A model generated the notes under the pieces. It was not told the origin of the DNA and did not search any database. It saw only the letters and a list, made by a program, of their open reading frames with translations. A DNA stretch of 64,000 bases from contig NZ_LR134386.1 in NCBI RefSeq assembly GCF_900637665.1, positions 2,782,501 to 2,846,500 on the forward strand. Direction: 5' to 3'. Origin of the DNA: Chryseobacterium nakagawai. Its GTDB lineage: Bacteria; Bacteroidota; Bacteroidia; Flavobacteriales; Weeksellaceae. Positions within the stretch are counted from its first letter, which is position 1. Each line of letters begins with the position of its first letter. A program made the translations under genes and the position numbers. Positions 24,707 to 32,733 of this stretch are shown here, piece by piece.

Positions 24707-27100
24707 TTAGTTTCTAAGTGGTTTCCCATTTTGTAACATATACTGAATTCTTTCCAAAGTTTTTCTTTCACCACAAAGCTGAAGGAATGTTTCTCTTTCA
24801 AGGTTCAATAAGTATTGTTCGGTAACTACTGTAGGTTCAGATAAGTTTCCACCTACCATTACGTTGGCTAACTTGTCTGCAATTTTCTTGTCGTGCTCGG
24901 AGATATATTTTCCTGTTAACATCTGATCTGTTCCTACGTAGAACATTCCTAATGCATCTCTACCCAAAACTTTTACCTTTTGCTCGATAGGTTGAGTATA
25001 GCCCTGTTCAGCCAATAGTTTTACAACTTTTTTAGCTTCAGCAATCTGTCTGTTTTTGCTTACAGAAACAATATCTTTCCCTTTTTCAAGGATTCCCATA
25101 TCGTAAGCTTCATATGCCGAAGTAGCTACTTTACCCATAGCAATATTCATGAATGCATCACGAAGTCTGTTGTTTTTAACATCGTCACTGTGGAATTCTC
25201 TGGAAGTTCTTAAAGTAAGTTCTTTAGTACCACCACCACCAGGAATTACACCCACTCCGGTTTCTACCAGTCCGATATAAGTTTCTGCGGCGGCAACTAC
25301 TCTGTCTGCGTGCATTGTCATTTCACATCCTCCTCCTAAGGTCATTCCGTGAGGCGCAACGACTACAGGAATAGAGGAATAGCGTACTCTCATCATTGAT
25401 TTCTGGAAATAAGCAATCGCCATATTCAAATCATCCCAATCTTGCTCAATAGCCATCATTAGGATCATAGCCAGATTAGCTCCTACAGAGAAGTTAGCTC
25501 CTTGGTTTCCTACTACTAATCCATCGTATTCTTTTTCTGCTAAATCAATAGCTCTATTTAATCCATCTAAAACTTCGCCGCCAAGAGAATTCATTTTAGA
25601 ACGGATCTCGAAGTTGATAATACCATCACCTAAATCTAAAATTGCAGCGCCTGAATTGCTCCAAAGTGTTTTGTTTTTTCTGATGTTATCAAGAATAATG
25701 AAAGCATCCTGTCCAGGGATTTTGTTGTATTCTCCTGAATTTTTATCAACATAGATACTTTGTCCTTCATCATTAACTTTATAGAAAGTTTCTACATTTT
25801 TAACCCAGTCAGAAACTTCATAACCTGCGTCTTTTGCTAATTCAATACCTTTTTGAACACCTACAGCATCCCAGATTTCAAATGGACCATTTTCCCATCC
25901 GAAACCTGCTCTCATAGCGTCATCTATTTTATAAACTTCATCGGAAATTTCAGGAACTTTATGAGAAACATAAGCGAATAATGCACCTAATGATTTTCTG
26001 TATAGTTCACCTGCTTTATCTTTACCTCCGATCAATACTTTGAATCGGTCAATTGGTTTATCAATAGACTTTGTTAATTCTAAAGTAGGGAATGAAGATT
26101 TTCCTTGAAGCTCATATTCCAGTGTATCAAGATTCAATCCGTGAATTTCAGATTTTCCATCTGCGTTTTTCACTTTTTTATAGAATCCCTGTTCAGTTTT
26201 TGAACCCAACCATTTATTATCCATCATTTTCTGGATATAAGGAGGAAGAGCAAATACATCATTAAAGTCATTCGCTTCAGCACCGCTTTGGCGAACACCG
26301 TTGGCTACCATAACTAAAGTATCAAGACCTACCACGTCAGCAGTTCTGAAAGTTGCCGATTTTGGACGTCCGATTACAGGACCTGTTAATTTATCAACGT
26401 CAGAAACCGTAAGTCCTAATTTTTGTACATTGTGAAGTAGATCCATCATAGAGAATACCCCGATTCTGTTAGCAATGAACGCTGGAGTATCTTTTGCTAA
26501 AACGGTAGTTTTACCTAAGAATTTAGCCCCATAATTCATATAGAAATCTATGATTTCCGGATCTGTATCGTTTGTTGGAATAATCTCAAGAAGAGGAAGA
26601 TATCTTACCGGGTTGAAGAAGTGAGTTCCTGCAAAGTATTTTTTGAAATCTTCGCTTCTTCCTTCTGTCAAGAAGTGGATAGGAATTCCTGATGTATTGG
26701 AAGAAATTAATGTTCCCGGTTTTCTGAACTGCTCAATTTTTTCGTATACAGACTTTTTAATGTCAAGTCTTTCAACAACTACTTCAATAATCCAGTCCGT
26801 ATTTTTTATTTTTGGTAAATCATCATCGAAGTTTCCAATTTTGATTCTGTCTGCAAACTTTGGTGAATAAAGAAGTGCAGGGCTTGCTTTTTTAAGTTTT
26901 TCGAAGTTCTCAGCAGCAATTCTGTTTCTTACTGCCTTGTCTTCTTTGGTCAAACCTTTTTTCTGCTCAGCTTCAGTCAATTCAAAAGGTACAATATCCA
27001 AAAGTGACACTTCCACACCAATGTTGGCGAAGTGAGCTGCGATACCGCTACCCATAATTCCTGAACCAAGAACTGTTACGTGTTTGATTCTTCTTTTCAT
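24707..27100 (-). CDS. 3-hydroxyacyl-CoA dehydrogenase / enoyl-CoA hydratase fusion
   Basis: 797 residues; hydrates enoyl-CoA and oxidises 3-hydroxyacyl-CoA with NAD. The dehydrogenase comes first: Rossmann motif VLGSGIMGSGIAAHFA (about 9-25), HFFNPVRYLPLLEIIP, then a second helical domain. The crotonase fold comes last, with GGGCEMTMHADRVVAA and ETGVGVIPGGGGTKE as the oxyanion and active-site regions. This order matches FadN-type proteins rather than E. coli FadB. It is the first structural gene after marR, 54 bp downstream of its stop. Confidence 0.92.
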   Translation of the reverse strand: MKRRIKHVTVLGSGIMGSGIAAHFANIGVEVSLLDIVPFELTEAEQKKGLTKEDKAVRNRIAAENFEKLKKASPALLYSPKFADRIKIGNFDDDLPKIKNTDWIIEVVVERLDIKKSVYEKIEQFRKPGTLISSNTSGIPIHFLTEGRSEDFKKYFAGTHFFNPVRYLPLLEIIPTNDTDPEIIDFYMNYGAKFLGKTTVLAKDTPAFIANRIGVFSMMDLLHNVQKLGLTVSDVDKLTGPVIGRPKSATFRTADVVGLDTLVMVANGVRQSGAEANDFNDVFALPPYIQKMMDNKWLGSKTEQGFYKKVKNADGKSEIHGLNLDTLEYELQGKSSFPTLELTKSIDKPIDRFKVLIGGKDKAGELYRKSLGALFAYVSHKVPEISDEVYKIDDAMRAGFGWENGPFEIWDAVGVQKGIELAKDAGYEVSDWVKNVETFYKVNDEGQSIYVDKNSGEYNKIPGQDAFIILDNIRKNKTLWSNSGAAILDLGDGIINFEIRSKMNSLGGEVLDGLNRAIDLAEKEYDGLVVGNQGANFSVGANLAMILMMAIEQDWDDLNMAIAYFQKSMMRVRYSSIPVVVAPHGMTLGGGCEMTMHADRVVAAAETYIGLVETGVGVIPGGGGTKELTLRTSREFHSDDVKNNRLRDAFMNIAMGKVATSAYEAYDMGILEKGKDIVSVSKNRQIAEAKKVVKLLAEQGYTQPIEQKVKVLGRDALGMFYVGTDQMLTGKYISEHDKKIADKLANVMVGGNLSEPTVVTEQYLLNLERETFLQLCGERKTLERIQYMLQNGKPLRN

Positions 27101-27154
27101 ATCTATTTTTTTATTATTTATAAGGTTATATGAACCGTGCAGTTCATAATAATT

Positions 27155-27610
27155 TTATTTTCTGTTATTGAGCAGCTCATTGGCTATTTTCATGATCTCA
27201 GTCATGACATCTTTGAAAGCATCCATCTTTTCCGGGCTGATCTTTTCCATTACCTTTTTATTAAAGTTGACAACGACTTCTTTTGACATGTTTCTGGAAT
27301 TTAACCCTTTATCGGTAAGTTTGATAATCACCTCTCTTTTATCCGTGGTGGTTTTCTCCTTATAGATATATCCATTATCTTCCAAAAGTTTAATGATTCT
27401 CGTTAGGGAAGTGGGTTCAATGGCCATTTTAGGTCCAAGATTTGTACTTCTCGTACCTTCTTTGGGATCAATTTTAAGAAGGGTTAGGGCTTGTACTGCT
27501 GTGGAATCATGTTCCTGAGCCAATTCTGTGTACATTTTAGAAACAGCCAACCAGGTCTGCTTTAAAATTAAATCTACGTTTTCTATTTTTTCCTTATTAT
27601 TATCCATCAT
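27155..27610 (-). CDS. MarR-family regulator of the beta-oxidation operon
   Basis: 151 residues from ATG 27610 (MMDNNKEK). The TTG eight codons upstream overlaps the -7 element and is rejected. The winged-helix core is visible: AVQALTLLKI, LGPKMAIEPTSLTRIIKLLEDNGYIYK (recognition helix), TTTDKREVIIKLTDKG (wing). It is the first gene of the leftward fatty-acid operon and probably senses an acyl-CoA or fatty acid (inference from context). A 26-bp perfect palindrome lies directly upstream of its -7 box and a second 20-bp palindrome 83 bp further, consistent with autorepression. Confidence 0.85.
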   Translation of the reverse strand: MMDNNKEKIENVDLILKQTWLAVSKMYTELAQEHDSTAVQALTLLKIDPKEGTRSTNLGPKMAIEPTSLTRIIKLLEDNGYIYKEKTTTDKREVIIKLTDKGLNSRNMSKEVVVNFNKKVMEKISPEKMDAFKDVMTEIMKIANELLNNRK

Positions 27611-27631
27611 TTTTGCGCCAATGGTTTTACC

Positions 27632-27639
27632 CAAATTTA
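27632..27639 (-). promoter_or_regulatory. -7 element of the marR operon
   Basis: On the minus strand TAAATTTG (27639 to 27632) fits TAnnTTTG exactly and lies 21 bp upstream of the ATG at 27610. The -33 region falls inside the operator palindrome and has no clear TTTG. Confidence 0.6.
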
Positions 27640-27640
27640 G

Positions 27641-27666
27641 TAAATATTATGCATGCATAATATTTA
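27641..27666. promoter_or_regulatory. Operator 1: 26-bp perfect palindrome
   Basis: TAAATATTATGCA and its exact complement meet at 27653/27654, centred on GCATGC. It fills the spacer between -33 and -7 of the marR promoter, so an occupying protein would block RNA polymerase. It shares the core TATGCATGCATA with operator 2. Confidence 0.75.
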
Positions 27667-27726
27667 TTAACGTTAAATTTTGTTAATAAGTTGATAATAA
27701 AACAGTTAAATTGTATGATTTGCATA

Positions 27727-27746
27727 ATACTATGCATGCATAGTAT
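27727..27746. promoter_or_regulatory. Operator 2: 20-bp perfect palindrome
   Basis: ATACTATGCA and its complement, centred at 27736/27737 with the same TATGCATGCATA core. The centre-to-centre distance to operator 1 is 83 bp, near eight helical turns. It lies 27 bp from the stop codon of the 27773 ATPase gene. Confidence 0.7.
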
Positions 27747-27772
27747 GTGAAATAATTAAAGAAACCTATTGA

Positions 27773-28696
27773 TTAATAAATGTTTTCAATGAAATTTACG
27801 ATTTCTTCGAAGGATTCGCATTGTAGTTTCTGGGAATCGTTAGTAATTACCCAAAAACTGTCCTGAAATTCAAAATGAAGATAAGAAAGGTCTTTTGAGA
27901 AGTTTTTTTGAAGCAAAGAATAGAGCATTTCCTTCTGAACCTGCGGTGCAGAGATATGTGGTGGAATAAAATTCTCATGTATTTGAAATAATGAAACATT
28001 GGTAAGCTCATCATGCTGAAGCAATACGTCCTCCACAATTCCTGAATAAAGCTGTGTGTCTTTTACATACCATATTTTATCAGCAAACTCCTTAGCCAGA
28101 CGCCAGTCATGTGAAGAAAATAAGATAAGTTTGTTTTGTTCCTTTGCCAGCTTTCTCAAGGTTTTCAAAATAATGATCTTATTTTTCTCATCTAAATGGG
28201 TAGTCGGTTCATCCAGAATAATAACAGGAGAGTTTTGGGTAATAGCACGTCCGATAAATGCTTTTTGAAGGTTTCCATCTGAAAGGTTTTTAAGGAGCGT
28301 ATATTTGTATTGTCCGAGCTCCAGTTCCTCAATAATGTGAGCAACCTCTTCACGATCTTCCTTCTTCAATTCAAAATAAAAAGGGTAGTAGATGTATTTT
28401 CCTAATGAAATAAGGTCTTCTACTGTGTAATGCTGTGGAATAATTGATTTTGAAAAAACAATGGCAATACTCTCTGCAATTTCTTTTACGGAAAGTTTTT
28501 TTACATTCTTACTATGAATTAAAATATCTCCATTCAGCAAAGGAATCTGGTGAAGAATAGATTTGATTAGAGTCGTTTTCCCTACACCATTATTCCCAAT
28601 CAATAAACACACATCGCCAAGTTTCAATTCCGCATTAGCATTTGAAATTAATGTTGTATTATATCCGATATTGGCTTGTTTGATTTTTAGGTACAT
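27773..28696 (-). CDS. ABC transporter ATP-binding protein, FecE/BtuD-like
   Basis: 307 residues. Walker A GNNGVGKTT (34-42), a signature region LSDGNLQKAFIGRAI that deviates from LSGGQ, Walker B VIILDEPTTHLD and a switch His (LILFSSHDWRLA). It resembles ATPases of iron-siderophore/cobalamin importers (FecE, BtuD, FhuC), here with about 60 extra C-terminal residues. It starts 2 bp after the stop of a small membrane protein gene; a FecCD-like permease lies upstream on the same strand. No substrate-binding protein gene is present in the window. Confidence 0.83.
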   Translation of the reverse strand: MYLKIKQANIGYNTTLISNANAELKLGDVCLLIGNNGVGKTTLIKSILHQIPLLNGDILIHSKNVKKLSVKEIAESIAIVFSKSIIPQHYTVEDLISLGKYIYYPFYFELKKEDREEVAHIIEELELGQYKYTLLKNLSDGNLQKAFIGRAITQNSPVIILDEPTTHLDEKNKIIILKTLRKLAKEQNKLILFSSHDWRLAKEFADKIWYVKDTQLYSGIVEDVLLQHDELTNVSLFQIHENFIPPHISAPQVQKEMLYSLLQKNFSKDLSYLHFEFQDSFWVITNDSQKLQCESFEEIVNFIENIY

Positions 28697-28698
28697 GC

Positions 28699-28986
28699 TT
28701 AAAAAGAAAGAAGAGTTAAAAAAATAATTAAAGGAAGAATGCTAAATAAGAAATATGTAAATTTATTTTTCTTGATTTTCCATAAACTATAGCTTCCTAA
28801 AATGAGAGATCCCCAAAAGAAACAAGGAAAAGCAACCATCAGCCACCAATTATGCCCCCAAGAATAAATCCAATGAAATACTTTATTCATTCTGAACATT
28901 TTAGAATACTCTAGAAAAGCAAAACTTATTGCAAACAAAATTATGTGTGTAATAATCAATTGTTTTTGGGATATTCTAATTTTCAT
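28699..28986 (-). CDS. Small membrane protein, three predicted segments
   Basis: 95 residues; not recognised. A basic N-terminus is followed by hydrophobic stretches at about 12-26, 45-65 and 75-94, with aromatic-rich loops (FHWIYSWGHNWWLM). It ends 2 bp before the importer ATPase gene, so the two are co-transcribed. It may be an accessory of that ABC system or an unrelated hitchhiker. Confidence 0.6.
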   Translation of the reverse strand: MKIRISQKQLIITHIILFAISFAFLEYSKMFRMNKVFHWIYSWGHNWWLMVAFPCFFWGSLILGSYSLWKIKKNKFTYFLFSILPLIIFLTLLSF

Positions 28987-29408
28987 AGTTTGAATTACTA
29001 TTGGAGATCTAATAACTAAGTTTGTTTTTTACTCTATTTTTATCATGCTGAAAATATCTCTACAATGTAGGCTTAGATTCCCATGGAATGACATAAAGGA
29101 AAAAATTTCATCTTATCATAAATATTTAGAAAGGTATGAAATTATTCATAAATATCTGTGTTATCTACCGAATCTGGGGAGAGATTTTAAGCATAATGCC
29201 GGTCAATAACCTTGCGTCTTTGCATTTTCCAACAAAATCACACTTTATTCTACTTCAAAAGAGCTATCAATACCAAATAGGTTTCTATGCGTGCAATTTT
29301 GAATTTAAATATATATTACTGTATTCAATTTTATCGTAGATAAAATCTTTGCGCCTTAAAGCATGAAGCAGGCAAAAAACTTACGCCTCCGCGTCTCCAA
29401 TAAAAAAA
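28987..29408. other. Gene-free gap with degenerate repeats
   Basis: 422 bp between permease stop and small-membrane-protein start. Short G/T-rich words such as AATATCTGTGTTATCT, CCTTGCGTCTTTGC and AAAATCTTTGCGCC look like worn copies of intergenic repeats common in Flavobacteriia. A 67-codon plus-strand ORF at 29136-29339 has no protein-like features. No hairpin terminator is clear. Confidence 0.35.
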
Positions 29409-30380
29409 TTAAGCCTTATTCTGTTTCAAAAGCATCAACAAGATCACAGGAATTCCAAAGACAGAACTTATTACATTTAGTGGAATCTGTGTTTTTTCTG
29501 CTATCACAGAGAAAAATAACATAACCAGCATTCCCAGAAACATATTTAAGATCCACTGCTGCCATAATTTGGAAGGGTTATAGATCAGTCGGCAAAAGTG
29601 AGGAACAATAATTCCTATAAAGAGGATAGGCCCTAAAAAAGCAGTAATAGATGCTGACAGGAGAGAAGAAGCTATAATTATTAAAAGTTTTAAATGCTTT
29701 AGATTAACTCCCAAACTCTGCGCATATGAAGTTCCTAATGAATTTCCTATTAATGGTTTTATAGATTTAAAACAGAAAAACAATCCTATCAATACTAAAA
29801 TGAATAACACATAGATTTGATTTCTGGTGACCATATTATTAGCTCCAAAAGACCATAATATATAGTTTTTAAGACTTTGATTCTCTGCATAAAATTGTAA
29901 CAATGAAACGATTGCTCCCGCAAAGGCAGATACTAAAAAACCAAAAATAATAAGATAGGATTTGTCCTGAAATTTATTGGACATGGATAACAGAATCAGC
30001 ATTAATAATAAACTTCCGCCAATAGCCGATAAGCTAAGAAAACTGTTTTGGAGAAATTCCGGAAGCAGAATATTATGGGAAAAGAAAATATAAAATGCTA
30101 CAGATAAACTGGCAACCGAAGTGATTCCAAGAATATCAGGCCCTGCTAGTGGATTTTGAAAATATTCCTGCATCAGAAAACCTGATGTAGGAATTGAAAT
30201 TCCTGCCAACAGCATAACAAGGACCCGGTTAATACGAATTTCTGCAATTTGACTCTGTGCAGAATCATGAAAGAAATCTTGAAGGCTTAAACTCAAAAAT
30301 CCTGTATTCAAATTAACAATCGCGCCTCCAGTGATTGCAATGGTTAATAATAAACACAGGATTTTAAATCTTTTTGACAT
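29409..30380 (-). CDS. FecCD-family ABC permease
   Basis: 323 residues, about ten hydrophobic segments. It has the family pattern RINRVLVMLLAGISIPTSGFLMQEYFQNPLAGPDILGITS near the N-terminus, then PLIGNSLGTSYAQSLGVNLKHLK and the ATPase-contact region FLGPILFIGIIVPHFCRLIYNPS. This is the integral-membrane half of siderophore, heme or cobalamin importers. It lies 18 bp downstream of the TlpA-like gene and 422 bp upstream of the small membrane protein/ATPase pair, probably one split transport system. The substrate is not deducible. Confidence 0.88.
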   Translation of the reverse strand: MSKRFKILCLLLTIAITGGAIVNLNTGFLSLSLQDFFHDSAQSQIAEIRINRVLVMLLAGISIPTSGFLMQEYFQNPLAGPDILGITSVASLSVAFYIFFSHNILLPEFLQNSFLSLSAIGGSLLLMLILLSMSNKFQDKSYLIIFGFLVSAFAGAIVSLLQFYAENQSLKNYILWSFGANNMVTRNQIYVLFILVLIGLFFCFKSIKPLIGNSLGTSYAQSLGVNLKHLKLLIIIASSLLSASITAFLGPILFIGIIVPHFCRLIYNPSKLWQQWILNMFLGMLVMLFFSVIAEKTQIPLNVISSVFGIPVILLMLLKQNKA

Positions 30381-30398
30381 GATTCAGAAAGATGTATT

Positions 30399-30962
30399 TT
30401 ATTTTAGAAAAGCATCGATTTTAGAGTTCAAAACTTCCTCTGTCATCATTCCTAAATATTCCTCTGTTTGATTTCCTTTTCTCATGAAGGTAAAAGGAAT
30501 TGAACCTCCATTCCATTGCTTGAAGTTCTTGGAGAAGAAATTAGGATCTAACTTTTCTCCATCCAGTAGAATGACATTAGCCCCAAGATTGTGTTCTGCC
30601 ACAAAATCTTTCACTTTGGTATCCCAATCTGCTTTGTCATCAAGGTTTACGAAGGTAAATTTTACAGGTTTATCTTTTAATTCCTGCATTTTATTTTTAA
30701 AACTTGGGATTTCTCTGATACAAGGGCCACACCACGTTGCAAAAAAATTGGTAACATATAATGTGTCATTGTTCTTAGCCAAATGCTGACTTACATTTTC
30801 AGGAGAAAGTTCTTTGGGAATATACGTACCTGCCTGATCCGTTGTACTTTCTTTTACGGTAACTGAATCCGTAGGAGTAGTATTGCTTTCAACTTTTGAA
30901 GTCTCTTTCTTGCAGCTGTAAAGAGCAGTAAGGATTAACGTTGATAAAATTATCTTCTTCAT
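30399..30962 (-). CDS. TlpA-like thioredoxin-fold lipoprotein
   Basis: 187 residues. The lipoprotein signal MKKIILSTLILTALYSC has its lipidated cysteine at 17, followed by a Ser/Thr-rich linker and a thioredoxin fold with the redox motif FFATWCGPCIREIP (Cys78 and Cys81) and a cis-Pro-like GGSIPFTF. Members of this family act outside the inner membrane as disulfide reductases, often for cytochrome c maturation. It heads the leftward unit that continues into the FecCD permease. Only 32 bp separate it from the divergent reductase gene. Confidence 0.87.
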   Translation of the reverse strand: MKKIILSTLILTALYSCKKETSKVESNTTPTDSVTVKESTTDQAGTYIPKELSPENVSQHLAKNNDTLYVTNFFATWCGPCIREIPSFKNKMQELKDKPVKFTFVNLDDKADWDTKVKDFVAEHNLGANVILLDGEKLDPNFFSKNFKQWNGGSIPFTFMRKGNQTEEYLGMMTEEVLNSKIDAFLK

Positions 30963-30977
30963 AAATTATTTTTTATC

Positions 30978-31011
30978 TATTTTTGAATTGAAGTATGGAA
31001 CAACAAATCTA
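30978..31011. promoter_or_regulatory. Back-to-back -7 elements of the divergent tlpA-like and reductase genes
   Basis: TATTTTTG on the plus strand (30978-30985) precedes the reductase ATG at 30995 by 9 bp. TAGATTTG on the minus strand (31011-31004) lies inside the reductase coding start and would serve the TlpA-like gene. The two promoters face away from each other across a 32-bp gap. Confidence 0.5.
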
Positions 31012-32119
31012 TAAAGGGAAACTGATACAGTTTCATCCGTTAAAAATAGCGAAAAAGGTAGAGCTGACCAAAAATACTTTTTCTCTGGAATTCATTATTC
31101 CGGAGAATTTGAAAGAAAACTTTAAGTTTGATGCCGGGCAGTTCGTGAGTGTAAAATTTCAATCACATGGAGAAGAAGTGATTAATGATTATTCAATGAC
31201 TTCTGCTCCTTATGAGGGAAAAATAAGTTTGGGAATAAAAGTTAATGCTCCTGATGGAGCTACCTCTCAGCTCTTTCAAAACTACAATGAAGGTGATGAA
31301 TTAATGATAAGTGAACCTGCCGGTAGATTTACCATAGTATCTAAACCCAGTGAGTTCAGAACAATAGTTGCTTTTGCTGCCGGTATTGGAATTACTCCTA
31401 TTTTAAGTCATTTTAAGCATATCCTTCATACCGAACCAAGAACAAGATTATTTCTATTCTTTGGAAACAAAAGTTCAGATGATTTAATATACAGAGATCA
31501 GTTGGATAATCTTGCCAGAACCTGTGGAGACAGGCTGCAGATCTTTTACTTTTTTTCACAGGAAAAAACTGCCGATCAGTTTTTCTATGGCAGACTGGAT
31601 GAAAAGAAATTAAATTTAATTATCAATCAGATTCTACATTTGGATGATACTGATGAAGAATCTACAATCTGGGATGCGGTGGATGAAGTATTGATCTGTG
31701 GAAAAGGAGAGATGATTAAAACGCTGGCAAACGCCTGTTACCATCACGGGATTCCAAAGCGAAATATTCATTTTGAACTTTTTGAAGAATATAATGATGA
31801 TATTTATCCTATAGAAAAAGAATTTCCACTTATTGAGAATATAGAAGTGGAATTTATGATGTTGGGAAAAAAATACACTACCCAACTTCCTGATAATAAG
31901 GATAGAATATTGCAACAGCTTTTACTCCAGAAATTCCCGGTTCCTTATTCATGTAAATCCGGGATCTGCGGAAGTTGCGAATGTTCTTTGGAAGAAGGAG
32001 AAGTAGAACTATTGGAAAATGAATATCTTACCGAAAAAGAGGAAATGCAGGGACATATATTAGCTTGCATGTCAATAGTGAAAAGTAAAAAAATAAAGCT
32101 TAACTTTGATCTTAGTTGA
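30995..32119 (+). CDS. Flavin reductase with C-terminal 2Fe-2S domain (PaaE-like)
   Basis: 374 residues, cytoplasmic electron-transfer protein. An FNR-type FAD domain (FDAGQFVSVKF, VINDYSMTSAP) precedes an NAD(P) domain (AFAAGIGITPILSHFKHIL, FFGNKSSDDLIYRD), then a plant-type ferredoxin domain with Cys320, Cys325, Cys328 and Cys358 (CX4CX2C...C). This order matches PaaE/HmpX-type oxygenase reductases and flavobacterial ferredoxin-NADP reductase-like proteins. No oxygenase gene is adjacent, so the partner is unknown. It overlaps the next gene by 4 bp. Confidence 0.9.
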   Translation: MEQQIYKGKLIQFHPLKIAKKVELTKNTFSLEFIIPENLKENFKFDAGQFVSVKFQSHGEEVINDYSMTSAPYEGKISLGIKVNAPDGATSQLFQNYNEGDELMISEPAGRFTIVSKPSEFRTIVAFAAGIGITPILSHFKHILHTEPRTRLFLFFGNKSSDDLIYRDQLDNLARTCGDRLQIFYFFSQEKTADQFFYGRLDEKKLNLIINQILHLDDTDEESTIWDAVDEVLICGKGEMIKTLANACYHHGIPKRNIHFELFEEYNDDIYPIEKEFPLIENIEVEFMMLGKKYTTQLPDNKDRILQQLLLQKFPVPYSCKSGICGSCECSLEEGEVELLENEYLTEKEEMQGHILACMSIVKSKKIKLNFDLS

Positions 32120-32733
32120 GAATTATTAGGAACATATTTAACTTAGGGTTTATATCATTAGAATTAGGAGTTTTGGTGATATGTTTCTGCAATGTGTGGG
32201 TTTTTGGGCTCACCAATGGACGTACCTATACCAAAATTTCAAAAATTCCGCCAAGGGAAGTTGCTTTGGTGCTTGGAACTTCTCCAAAGATGAGATCAGG
32301 CCTTTCTAATCCATATTTTACTAAGAGGATGGATGCCGTTGCCCTTCTTTATCATCATGGAAAGATCAAAACAATAATTGTAAGTGGAGAGAAGAGTAAA
32401 GGGTACAATGAACCTGCAGCAATGAAAAACTATCTGATCTACCAGGAAGGTGTTCCGGAAGATATTATTGTTGAAGATCCTAAAGGCTTTAATACCTACA
32501 AAAGTATTCTTCGTTGTAAAGATATTTATAAGAAGAAAAATGTCATTATTGTGTCTCAGGGATATCATAACCTTCGTGCTTTATTTTTTGCAAGAAATAA
32601 TGATATGAATGCATTGGGCTTTGATGCACAGGATGTAACAAAGCCTGAAAGTTTCTATAGAAATCAGGCGAGGGAAATCCTCGCCCGTGTTATTGCTGTA
32701 GTGTATTTTATTTTGGGAGTTTCTCCTGATTAG
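32116..32733 (+). CDS. SanA/YdcF-like DUF218 membrane protein
   Basis: 205 residues. It begins at a TTG that overlaps the reductase TGA stop (TTGA), the only start before the N-terminal membrane segment (FISLELGVLVICFCNVWVFG). The DUF218 core is visible: VALVLGTSPKMRSG, KTIIVSGEKSKGYNEPAAMKNYL, EDPKGFNTYKSILRC and IIVSQGYHNLRALFFAR. E. coli SanA is linked to envelope barrier function and vancomycin exclusion; the biochemistry is unclear. Its stop overlaps that of convergent tamL by 4 bp. Confidence 0.85.
   Translation: MRIIRNIFNLGFISLELGVLVICFCNVWVFGLTNGRTYTKISKIPPREVALVLGTSPKMRSGLSNPYFTKRMDAVALLYHHGKIKTIIVSGEKSKGYNEPAAMKNYLIYQEGVPEDIIVEDPKGFNTYKSILRCKDIYKKKNVIIVSQGYHNLRALFFARNNDMNALGFDAQDVTKPESFYRNQAREILARVIAVVYFILGVSPD

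Noticed and set aside
29136..29339. 67-codon plus-strand ORF in the permease/ATPase gap
   Set aside because: No start context, promoter or protein-like composition; it overlaps degenerate intergenic repeats.
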